Positions 1 through 7,100 of a stretch of DNA of 8,777 nucleotides are shown here, in pieces. Source of the DNA: Candidatus Schekmanbacteria bacterium (GTDB lineage: Bacteria > CSSED10-310 > JACPHN01); contig JACPHN010000095.1 in assembly GCA_016188575.1 (NCBI GenBank), forward strand, positions 1 through 8,777, in the 5' to 3' direction. Position numbers and translations under genes: made by a program. The notes below the pieces were generated by a model that had not been told where the DNA came from, did not search any database, and saw only the letters and a program-made list of their open reading frames with translations. Each line of letters begins with the position of its first letter. Positions within the stretch are counted from its first letter, which is position 1.

Positions 1-2
1 AA

Positions 3-131
3 CGACGCGGCGGAAAGGGACGTGGACGCGGCCGCGATCACAACCGCTGGCCTAATGTCTTCTTTGCCAAACATGGGCTGTTCTCACTGACCGCAGCCAA
101 TGCCAAGGCCTGTCAATCCTCTCGCAGGTAA
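3..131 (+). CDS. ltrA: Group II intron reverse transcriptase/maturase, C-terminal 42 residues (partial)
   Basis: This is the last part of a group II intron-encoded protein, which splices its host intron and copies it into DNA by target-primed reverse transcription. The frame reads an Arg/Gly-rich stretch, then NRWPNVFFAKHGLFSL and a short polar tail ending SSRR before TAA at 129-131. The block of Trp-Pro-Asn, an aromatic pair and GLFSL close to the stop is the usual C-terminus of intron maturases without an HNH endonuclease. No HNH cysteine/histidine cluster is visible. The RT, thumb and most of the X domain lie upstream of the window. The call rests on this tail together with the domain V/VI RNA directly downstream. 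The symbol is the generic family name. Confidence 0.85.
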   Translation, partial: RRGGKGRGRGRDHNRWPNVFFAKHGLFSLTAANAKACQSSRR

Positions 132-145
132 TACCACCAACTGGA

Positions 146-222
146 GAGCCCAGCGCGGGAAATCCGCACGCCGGGTTCGGAGGGGGGAGGGGCCGGGAGT
201 AACTGGCCCTTCCTACCCCTAT
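146..222 (+). ncRNA. Group II intron domains V and VI with 3' splice site
   Basis: Domain V is the catalytic hairpin at 146-178. It has the AGC triad near its 5' side (147-149), a GAGCCC/GGGTTC basal stem, an internal bulge and a distal stem GCGG/CCGC capped by GAAA-type loop bases. There is an A152/C172 mismatch in the lower stem. Domain VI is a GC-rich hairpin from about 181 to 219. GGGGCC near 189-194 pairs with GGCCCT near 205-210, and the outer stem pairs G-runs with TTCC and CCCC. A215 is left unpaired seven bases before the end at 222, where the branch-point adenosine is expected. The intron should end ...CCCCTAT, followed by exon starting at 223. Confidence 0.82.
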
Positions 223-378
223 CTCACCGAAGCCTGCGGCGGGAAGAAGTGTAAAGAACGAAACCGGACATTCGGCCGACGCCGGAAATCAAGCACGAGC
301 GCGATCAAGATTGGATACCAGACGGGCGCGAGCAGCACGTTCCTGCGAATCGACAACGTCACGGCTTATCCCAAGTAG
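223..378 (+). pseudogene. Possible 3' exon: C-terminal tail of a gene interrupted by the intron
   Basis: From the predicted splice site the frame starting at 223 stays open to TAG at 376-378. About 68% of its first 28 codons and about 78% of the next 23 end in G or C, as expected for coding sequence here. The final residues, TFLRIDNVTAYPK, resemble the last beta strand of a secreted beta-sandwich or carbohydrate-binding-type domain, though no family can be named. It has no start codon of its own outside the intron. It is therefore either the 3' exon of an intron-split gene or a gene remnant. The protein upstream of the intron would be needed to decide. Confidence 0.35.
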
Positions 379-461
379 GCGGCGGCCCCGTTCATCGTTT
401 GGGCCACTTGCCTGGCGAATAGGGATTCTGGGCTCGTTCTCAGATGCGGCTGGCCTTGGGG

Positions 462-480
462 GGCGGGCATCTTGCCCGCC
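462..480. repeat. REP-like hairpin, 8-bp stem
   Basis: GGCGGGCA (462-469) and TGCCCGCC (473-480) form a perfect 8-bp stem around a TCT loop. It is not followed by a T-run, so it is not a classic intrinsic terminator. It sits in the centre of the 384-548 inverted-repeat element and pairs with a second hairpin 10 bases downstream, an arrangement typical of REP/BIME-type repeats. Confidence 0.6.
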
Positions 481-490
481 TCGGGTCAAG

Positions 491-508
491 GGCGGCCAGG
501 ATGCCGCC
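491..508. repeat. REP-like hairpin, 6-bp stem
   Basis: GGCGGC (491-496) and GCCGCC (503-508) form a stem around a six-base loop CAGGAT. It is the second of two adjacent hairpins inside the 384-548 element. The two share a GGCRGG...GGATGCC-like pattern, which suggests a related pair. Confidence 0.5.
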
Positions 509-846
509 GTGGCGAGTCAGCTCGTAGCCGAAAACGATGAACGGGGCCAGGGCGCGCAAATGCCGCGGCGGCGGTTGGCCGCTCGCGTGACCATCTCGGG
601 AGGCCGGCGCCGCCGCATTTGGGCTCGGATCGAGCCGAGACTATGGGTTCGGTGGCGTTGCCGCAGCTTGGGGCGACAGGAAGGGAGTCCCTGCCAGAAG
701 GCCCTGATGCCATGAAGCGCGCGGGCTCGCGCGGTGCGGGCGAACGGGGGCAAGACGGCGGTGCGATGCGGATGCAGATCGATGGGGAAAATGGCACGCA
801 GATTGCTCCTGCGACAGGCGTAGCGCGACCGCACTGAGACGTAACA

Positions 847-1776
847 ATGTCACACGGTGACAAGAAAGTCTCAATGAAGCCGCACCGAAAAGTCGCTGAA
901 ACGATCACTTGGAGCGGTCGATGGATGGGGATCATGACGGCACGACTTCTGCATGAACAGGATAGCTCGCATCGGCACTCCTCCCATGGCGCCATGACAC
1001 TCGCCTTACGACGATCCGGACAAGCGACGAATCCCGCTGGCGGCTGGCGTCGATACTGGCCTGCTGCCGTGTTCTTGGCGGCGGTGGCGGCGCTCGTCGC
1101 GTGGTGTCTCACCACGACCGACCGCAGTGCCGCGCCGGCAACTCTGGTGGCACCGACAACGCCAGTTGCGCCTTCCGGTCCGGCGGCGCTCGGCGAGGTT
1201 GCTGACCACCCGCGCAAGTCCGCTCCGTCCGCGGCGCACGACGAGGCGACGATGGCGGGTCTTGGTGCCGCGGCGGGGCCGGGATTCAACGAGGCCGAAT
1301 GGGACGCCTTCGCCCGCGTCCGACTCCGCGCCGAGAAGCTTCAGGAAGAGCGCCGGCAGCGCTACGACGGGCTGGCGCTGGCGGCGGCGGAGCTCGATAC
1401 CGGAGCGGCTCAAGAGCTCGAGGAACGCCTCACGGCCGAGCCCGGCGACGTCGAAGCGCGGGTCCGCCTCCTCGGCTACTACGCTGCGCATCCCCGCGGC
1501 GCCGGCGCGTGGGACCGGCGCAACGCGCATCTCCTGTGGCTCGTCGAGCACCGCCCGGAGCTGCCGATCGCCGGCAGCGCCTGGGCCAACCTCGTCAAGG
1601 GTGACGATCCGGTCACCTACGACCAGGTCGAGCGCCTCTGGACCCTGCACCTCGACGCCGATCCCGCCGACCCGGACATCGTCCTGAATGCGGCGCTGTT
1701 TTTCGTCCCCACCGATCCCGGTCTCGCGCAGTCGCTGCTCGCGAAGGCCGAATTCTTGCTTGCTGAAAGGAGCTGA
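847..1776 (+). CDS. Single-pass membrane protein with periplasmic TPR-like helical domain
   Basis: The longest frame gives 309 residues. A hydrophobic helix (about residues 71-90, WPAAVFLAAVAALVAWCL) follows basic residues, predicting an inside-to-outside anchor. A Pro/Ala/Thr-rich linker follows (about 95-140). The rest is an alpha-helical TPR-like domain containing RRNAHLLWLVEHRPELPIAGS and, near the end, a DADPADPDIVLNAALFF repeat. This pattern occurs in bacterial TPR-type proteins of unknown function. The start is uncertain: ATGs at 847, 874, 925, 934 and 994 are all in frame. Only 925 has a reasonable GGAG (911-914), and codon bias is weak before about 1030. It ends at TGA 1774-1776, two bases before the next gene, so the two are co-transcribed. 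It probably acts as a membrane-anchored scaffold or export partner; no enzyme motif is seen. Confidence 0.75.
   Translation: MSHGDKKVSMKPHRKVAETITWSGRWMGIMTARLLHEQDSSHRHSSHGAMTLALRRSGQATNPAGGWRRYWPAAVFLAAVAALVAWCLTTTDRSAAPATLVAPTTPVAPSGPAALGEVADHPRKSAPSAAHDEATMAGLGAAAGPGFNEAEWDAFARVRLRAEKLQEERRQRYDGLALAAAELDTGAAQELEERLTAEPGDVEARVRLLGYYAAHPRGAGAWDRRNAHLLWLVEHRPELPIAGSAWANLVKGDDPVTYDQVERLWTLHLDADPADPDIVLNAALFFVPTDPGLAQSLLAKAEFLLAERS
848..862. promoter_or_regulatory. Possible operator palindrome TGTCAC-ACG-GTGACA
   Basis: A perfect 6-bp inverted repeat with a 3-bp spacer (TGTCACACGGTGACA) lies at the 5' edge of the membrane-TPR open frame. It covers the first possible ATG at 847. If it binds a dimeric regulator, the true start codon is more likely one of the downstream ATGs. 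The size and symmetry fit an operator, but no regulator gene is in the window. Confidence 0.3.
1767..1772 (+). promoter_or_regulatory. Ribosome-binding site of the secreted-protein gene
   Basis: AAGGAG lies six bases before the ATG at 1779 and inside the last codons of the preceding gene, whose stop is at 1774-1776. This fixes the start and implies translational coupling of the two plus-strand genes. Confidence 0.8.
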
Positions 1777-1778
1777 TC

Positions 1779-2744
1779 ATGAAGCGATGTTCTTTGCTGC
1801 TGGCCGTTTTTTTCGTCGTCGCGGTGAATCACGCCTCCGCCTGGGTGCCCGGAAAGTACTGGAAGCCGGGTGTGACCCAGGAGCCGCGGGCAGCGCAATC
1901 GCTCACCAGCGGCGAGAGCGGCATCTCCGACGCCGCCACGTCGCCGACGATCTTCACGATCCGCGAGCTCAAGTACGAGAACGGCGGCTGGGCGCCATGC
2001 GCTGGCTGCATCGCCCTCGTCTACAGCGGCACCGCGTGGCTCGGCACCTACACCACCGACGCCAACGGCTACGTCTACGTCAGAGGCGCCCAGTACAGCA
2101 CCACCAAGCCGTATCTCATCGGCGCGGGGTGGGCAGGCAAAGACGACTCGTGCAACTACCCCACAGCCGCGAGCTGGAACGAAACCTGGACCGGACAGTT
2201 CGAGTTTGGCGTGCGGAGAGCCAGCTCGAGTAGCGTGACGATTTATGTGAGCGCCGTAAAAGGCATATCTAAGGCTCGATATAACGATCTAACTCCGCGG
2301 AACGACAAGGCCTTCGCCGATAACGTATACGGTACTGTACAGTATCCAGTATATAAGCCGTTTGGGTTTGAAAATTTCCTTGGCAATGCCGGAAACACTC
2401 TTCTCATAGAGTTAGGTGGAGATTTATCCAGGCCGAACAGCATGAAGGCACAACTCGTCAGCGATTATCACGTGTTTTCCATCGAAAGCGGAGACCCTGA
2501 TGACGTAAAAGACCACATCGCTGTGACGTGGGATGCAAATGGAAAATATGTGGCAGGATGGAATGTAAAAACTTGTGCTTCGCAATCGCTAAATATAAGC
2601 ACAGATGGTTATCCAACTGAAGTGCAGATCAAGTGCGTTGATTTGCTAAACCCTTGTCAAGTGCAGACACCCTGCCCTTCTGGTGTTAGCTGCGTGCAAG
2701 AGACCCAGGAAATCAAGCACGAGTTCTTCCGATGGAAGAGATAG
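1779..2744 (+). CDS. Secreted cysteine-containing protein of unknown function
   Basis: The protein has 321 residues. Residues 1-21 form a signal peptide (MKRC, a hydrophobic core, then NHASA with cleavage before Trp22), so the product is exported. The mature part has eight cysteines: a CAGC pair near residues 74-77, one at 125, one near 267, and four near the C-terminus including a CX5CX5C run. The even number and export suggest disulfides. Residues about 60-105 resemble a beta-sandwich of the transthyretin/carboxypeptidase-regulatory kind (ALVYSGTAWLGTYTTDANGY), which is a weak structural guess. Codon use changes sharply near residue 150: codons before end mostly in G/C, while those after use many A/T endings, so the 3' half may be foreign or a recombined module. 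The last 32 bases overlap the 3' end of the convergent subtilase gene. No catalytic motif was recognised. Confidence 0.78.
   Translation: MKRCSLLLAVFFVVAVNHASAWVPGKYWKPGVTQEPRAAQSLTSGESGISDAATSPTIFTIRELKYENGGWAPCAGCIALVYSGTAWLGTYTTDANGYVYVRGAQYSTTKPYLIGAGWAGKDDSCNYPTAASWNETWTGQFEFGVRRASSSSVTIYVSAVKGISKARYNDLTPRNDKAFADNVYGTVQYPVYKPFGFENFLGNAGNTLLIELGGDLSRPNSMKAQLVSDYHVFSIESGDPDDVKDHIAVTWDANGKYVAGWNVKTCASQSLNISTDGYPTEVQIKCVDLLNPCQVQTPCPSGVSCVQETQEIKHEFFRWKR
2708..2723. repeat. 16-bp repeat, copy 2 (copy 1 at 284-299)
   Basis: GGAAATCAAGCACGAG occurs identically and in the same orientation at 284-299 and 2708-2723. Copy 1 lies just downstream of the intron in the putative exon. Copy 2 spans the stop codon of the subtilase gene in the convergent overlap. 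A 16-base exact match is somewhat unexpected in 8.8 kb but could be chance. Confidence 0.35.
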
Positions 2745-4110
2745 CCAGCGCCACCGCGGTCAGGCAAGCTAGCAGCACATGCGCGGCGTCAACGGCTGGA
2801 ACCGGCGGGAGCTCGATCGCGGCGCGAGCGTCGACTTGACCCCAGCCGGTAGTGCTGTCAAAGCCGCCTTCGCCGAGATCTGCCGCGGTGCCTGTAAGCA
2901 GTTCCTTGATATCCCTCGTCCTCGTAAACGCCCGTTTTTCCTGGATGAGCGCCGCGATTCCCGCGACTACCGCGGCGCTCACGGAAGTACCGCACTGGAC
3001 GTACGATTCGCCGGTATATACGTACTGGCTTTGACAGTCGGGTGCCATGAGGTCGGGTTTCGGGCGGATCTCGGTGCCGGGGATCGTGATTTCCGCAGGC
3101 CCGCGACCGCTGTACGATCGGGTCGCGTAGAGCCCTTGCCTGGCGACCACCGTCGTGTCGTCCAGGGCGCCAACGGTCAACACCTCCGCGAGCGCCCCCA
3201 CCCCGATGATCGAGCCTTTTTCCACGCGATACGCGGGCTCCAGAGTGGTTGACAGCCCACCGGCCGGGCCGGGATAGTCGCATTGAACCCGAACATCAAA
3301 GGGAAGGACTGCGGCTTCCGGCAGTTTCCCCGCTGCGAGGTAAAACGTCCATGGTTGATCGTACTGTCCAATGAATCCAGCCGCCATGGGATAGCTGCCG
3401 GCGTCGACGTCTATGTAGGTTGGATCGTCGATGGAATCGTAGATGTGCATGCGATAGTCGGAGTACGAGGGGGCCGACAGGGGATCCGCCCAGTCTACCG
3501 CCGCGTGGGCAAAGCAACCCGCCGGCACCTGCACGGCGAGCCTGGTTACGCCCCCGCCGAAGTCGTGCTCGCCGTTCCCCGAGTCGGTGAAGGTGGCACG
3601 GTAGTGCCCGGCACCGTAGTCGCCCGCGGGTGCAACCACAAGCACACCACTGTTGGCCACGTCGCGCGCCTCCTCGCTAAGGCGGTCCTCAAAAATCGTC
3701 GTGTAGGGCGCCGTGTCCATGAACAAGATGATTTGCGCGCCGAGATCCAACAGCGCTGGGATGTCGATGCCGTCGTTTTCACAGAATACCAGTCGCGCTC
3801 CCGGCGCTACGTCGTGGATCACCTGTAAATGTGCCAAACTGAGGCCGTTGCCCTCGTCACCATCAACAGACTGAATGTCAGATGGCAGATCCCCCGAGGG
3901 GACCAGGCTCTGCCAGTTCGCGATGCCCTCTCCTACGATTCCGACGGTGACGCCGGCGCCGGTCAGCCCGGTCTCCTGGCGCAGCGCCTCGAGACCAAGC
4001 GTCTGGTCGACTTCCGCGGTGGCTCCGCCCACGGCCCAGACGGGCGCGGGGACTGTAGCTCCCAATGCGAGGAGGGTGAGGAGGGCGATCCACAGCTTCT
4101 TCAGGGACAT
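2713..4110 (-). CDS. Exported subtilase-like (S8) protein with degenerate active site and C-terminal anchor
   Basis: The protein has 465 residues from the ATG at 4110. That start has a GGAGA five to six bases upstream, and the TTG four codons earlier is not needed. Residues 1-26 are a signal peptide (cleavage after APVWA). The fold follows a bacterial S8 branch: GAGVTVGIVGEGI (52-63), SGDLP (72-76), IHDVAPGARL (98-107), APAGDYG (160-166), a beta insert with AAVDWADP and YSDYRMHIYD (about 200-280), then CGTSVSAAVVAG (373-384) with nucleophile Ser376. Oddities: Glu61 or Gly60 stands where the catalytic Asp is expected, Asp164 where the oxyanion Asn is usual, and the Pro after the nucleophile motif is Val. 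His94 or His99 could be the histidine. Activity is therefore doubtful. The C-terminus has VPAV, a hydrophobic helix (about 441-459) and a basic GRTRA end, like IPTL/PEP-CTERM-type sorting tails. The start overlaps the upstream kinase gene by 10 bp. Confidence 0.85.
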   Translation of the reverse strand: MSLKKLWIALLTLLALGATVPAPVWAVGGATAEVDQTLGLEALRQETGLTGAGVTVGIVGEGIANWQSLVPSGDLPSDIQSVDGDEGNGLSLAHLQVIHDVAPGARLVFCENDGIDIPALLDLGAQIILFMDTAPYTTIFEDRLSEEARDVANSGVLVVAPAGDYGAGHYRATFTDSGNGEHDFGGGVTRLAVQVPAGCFAHAAVDWADPLSAPSYSDYRMHIYDSIDDPTYIDVDAGSYPMAAGFIGQYDQPWTFYLAAGKLPEAAVLPFDVRVQCDYPGPAGGLSTTLEPAYRVEKGSIIGVGALAEVLTVGALDDTTVVARQGLYATRSYSGRGPAEITIPGTEIRPKPDLMAPDCQSQYVYTGESYVQCGTSVSAAVVAGIAALIQEKRAFTRTRDIKELLTGTAADLGEGGFDSTTGWGQVDARAAIELPPVPAVDAAHVLLACLTAVALAISSIGRTRA

Positions 4111-7100
4111 ATCGTTCTCCAAGACTCGAGGAATGTTTGCCGGTCTGCGGTCGATAGGTCAGTGGCAATCGCTTCTGCCAGTCGATGGCACCGCTGGACA
4201 TGCTCGCGGAGGCCTGTCAATTCCGCCAAGCCGCCCGCGGCTTCCAGGGCAAAGGGCAGCATCCCATGTTCCAGCGCGAAGGACAGACCTTCTTGCAACA
4301 GGGTTTCGGCCCGGTGTGGATCGGCTTGGAGGCGAGCGAGCAATACGCGCCGCACGGAGAACCAGCGGCCAACAGCACCGGGAAGCTCATCAAGCCAGGC
4401 CTGGGCAACGGTGCGCTCTGCGACCTCGCTGTCCTGGGCGGAGGCGGTGAGCGCGATTCGAGCGGCGACGGTCAAGGCGTTGTACCGGAGATCGCTTGTC
4501 GTGCAGAGCGGGACCGCCAGAGCTGCCGCGGCGGCCCGACGCGCATCCTCGTGACGGCCGAGGCGGAGCAGACACCTCGCTGTCGTAAACCAGGCGAGGC
4601 ATCGCGTTTCGGGTTGCCGCGTCGTATGAGCGCATCCTTCCAGTGCCTCTACGTCGAAGCGGCCAATGTCGCAAAGTACCGCCTGCTCGACCACCGAGAA
4701 GAACTCGCGATTCGAGGCGGCGGCTCCGGCCTCGGCGCGACGTACATTTTCCAGAGCCTCGGAGTATCGGCCCTCGAGGCGGGCGATCTCGGCTAGCACG
4801 CCAAGCCGTCCGGAAGCCTGTGGGTGATTGGGTGCGAGCACTCGCACGAGCGCCGTTGCATGCCGGCGGGCTGTCGGCAGGTCTCCCATGAGCACGGCGT
4901 ACGTCCTTGCGTTCGACCTGGAGAGATTCCATGTTATTGTCGCCTTCTTACGGCGGATCCTTTCTGTAAGAGCGGTGAAGCAGTGATACGCGTCTCCGTA
5001 GTTGCTGTCAGCCGCCTTTATTTCGCCTTCTATCAAGTCCAGAGAATCGCGTACTCTGGGAAAACGGCCCACCAAGGCCACACCCACGCGACGCGCAAAG
5101 GGCCGAATGAGCGCAAGCTCGTCCTGGGTCGACGTGAACACCCACAGATACCCGAGCGCGATGGCGAGCAGCCGCGGCGGTAGGTCCTCCACCGCGAACG
5201 TCTCCAGCGCGCGCAGGAAGCGCCGGCCGGCGGCCATGTAGGTGGCGGCGCGGCCGACGAACGCGAGCCCGCGCCCGAGCTCCGCCTCAAAGCGCAGCGA
5301 CTCGCTTCCGGATGCCACGAGCACCGCAACCGCGGCGTCGAGCGCGATCTCGTCCACCTCCTGAGATCGCGGCAGGCAGACTGTGCGCAGCAGCACCGCC
5401 CGCGCCTGTAGGGTCGCATCGCCGGCGGTCCGAGATTCGGCGTCCAGGATGGCCAGCGATTCCGCCAGCTCGGGGACGACCAGATCGCGGCCCTCGAAGT
5501 ACGTCCAGGCGCGGGCGTGGTGGCCCATGAAGCGAGCTACCGCACCGGGCCACAGCCCCTGCCGTTCCATGCGGCCCGCGACCTCGAGTGTGTGATCGGC
5601 GGCGAGCTCGCGCTCCCAGGTGTCCGCGAGCAGCGCCACGCCGAGCTCCCCGGCGCGCCTGCGCCCCGCATCCGCGCCGTCATCCGCGAGCAGCCGAAAC
5701 GCCGAAAGTGGGTCGCGGGCAGCGACGAGGCCGGCAACCGCGAGCGGGTCGACCCCGAGCGGCGGGCACGCCCGCAAGGACGCCCCGACAAACGCGTCGT
5801 GCAGCGCGATGGAACCGTCCGCTTCGCTGCGGTCCACAAGCGCTTCGACCGCGGCATCGGCGCCCGTGCCCAGCTCGCCGCCAATCGCCGCTGCCAGCGC
5901 CCGCTCGTCGACCGGGCCTCCAGCTAACGCCAGAGACGCAAGCATCAGGCGTTCGCCCGGCGCGAGCGCTGACAGCCGCGTAGCGCAGACCGCCATCTCC
6001 TCCGGGTCTCCGCGCGCCGCCTCGTCAACCCGCTCCCAGTCGAGGTACCACGCGAGCGTCTCGGTCCGCTCCGCCACGCCGGTCGCCACCATCGACCGCA
6101 GCAGGCGCACCGCCCGACCAACCCGCCCGGCCGCCGCCGCCGCGAGGCGCTCGGCCGCCACCTCCACGTCGACCACCGTCGCGAACGCGGTGAGCAGCAG
6201 CTCGCGCGCGTCATCCTCTGCAAACGGCGGCAGCCTGACGGTGCGCCAGCGCCCCGAGAGCTCGGTGCTCACGTCCGCAGCGGCGACCACCGGACCCGGC
6301 CAGGACTCGATTACCCGACTGCGTGGGTCCTGCTCGCCCGCTACGTCATCGAGCAGGAGCAAGGTGTCACGACCCCCTTCCGCCCCCCACTCTGGCCCTT
6401 CCCCCGCGAGCGGGGGGAGCAAAGGTGAGGGCGCCTGGTGCGGCGGAGTCGGCACCTCCCTCACCACCGCCACCCCGAGCTCGATGGCGACGAGGTCGCC
6501 GATCGTTCGCAGCAGCCGCGATCGCCCGCTCTGTCGCGGCCCGCGCACGAGCATCCGCGGCGCTTCGCCGCCCCACGCGGCCGCGCGCTGCTTCCCAAGC
6601 CACCGCACGACCGACTCCGCGCACCGCCGCGCCGCCAGTGTCAGCGCCGGCGCGACCAGGTGGGTCTGGACCAGCGCCGGCCAGTCCGTGCCAGCGTCTT
6701 CCAGCGCTTCATCCCATGCTCCGAGCAGCTCCAGCGCCGACCGCGGCCGCTCGTCAGGTTCCCGGTTCAGGCACCGGAAGAGCGCGGGCTGGAGCTCGCG
6801 CGGCACGCCGATTGCCACCTCCAGGTCCGGCACCCAGTGGAAGCGCGCGCCGAGATCCGCGGGCGCAAATGGCAACCTCCCGGCAAGCATCCGAAACGCG
6901 ACGAGCGCAAAGGCGTACAGATCCGTCTGCGGCGACGGCAGCGCTGCCGCCAGCTCCGGGTAGCGCGCGCCGAGCTGAGGAACGAGCCGGGCGAGAAGCT
7001 CCGGCGCGGCCCACAGCCGCGTACCGCCCAGGGCGTGCGCGTCGCCCTGCTGCCGCCGGCGGGCAAGCCCGAAATCGGCGATCTTGGGGATGAGAACCTT

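Larger units (their letters stand above)
1..222 (+). mobile_element. 3' end of a bacterial group II intron
   Basis: The window opens inside a group II intron and contains its 3' terminus. Seen in order are the C-terminal codons of the intron-encoded protein (stop 129-131), a domain V hairpin (146-178) and a domain VI hairpin (about 181-219) with a bulged A at 215. The predicted 3' splice site is after the AT at 221-222. The short spacing between the protein stop and domain V is normal for bacterial introns whose protein lacks an endonuclease domain. The 5' end, domains I-IV and most of the protein lie outside the window, so completeness and subclass cannot be judged. Confidence 0.88.
384..548. 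repeat. 165-bp MITE-like element with perfect 17-bp inverted repeats
   Basis: The 17 bases at 384-400 (GGCCCCGTTCATCGTTT) are the exact reverse complement of 532-548. The identity stops sharply on both sides. Between the arms lie two further hairpins at 462-480 and 491-508. A small non-coding unit with terminal inverted repeats and internal palindromes resembles a MITE or a paired REP element. No flanking target-site duplication could be recognised, so transposition is not shown. A 17-bp perfect inverted match over so short a distance is very unlikely by chance. Confidence 0.6.
379..846. other. Gene-free region with palindromic repeats
   Basis: No reading frame in this 468-bp stretch looks coding on either strand. 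Candidates lack ribosome-binding sites and are Arg/Ala/Pro-rich shadows. It holds a 165-bp element with a 17-bp inverted repeat (384-548), a short palindrome GGCTCG-GAT-CGAGCC at 622-636, and presumably the promoter of the operon that follows. No convincing -35/-10 pair was recognised. Confidence 0.6.

Noticed and set aside
462-508. Hairpins considered as an intrinsic terminator for the upstream reading frame
   Set aside because: No T-run follows either stem on either strand. The paired arrangement inside a larger inverted repeat fits a repeat element better.
443-560. Minus-strand frame containing LRALAPFIVFGYELTRHGG with GC-rich third positions
   Set aside because: It has no start or ribosome-binding site, runs through the two REP-like hairpins and stops at 440-442. 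The GC-rich third positions are likely a by-product of repeat composition.
958-990. Strong GGAGGAG followed by ATG on the minus strand
   Set aside because: The frame it opens closes after about 33 codons, lies opposite the membrane-TPR gene and shows no recognisable peptide.
486-1289. 267-residue minus-strand open frame
   Set aside because: It lies antisense to the membrane-TPR gene and the repeat region, is Arg/Pro/Ser-rich with no domain pattern, and has no convincing ribosome-binding site.
5620-6963. 447-residue plus-strand open frame
   Set aside because: It is antisense to the kinase-ATPase gene, Ser/Ala/Arg-rich low-complexity sequence, typical of a shadow frame in GC-rich DNA.
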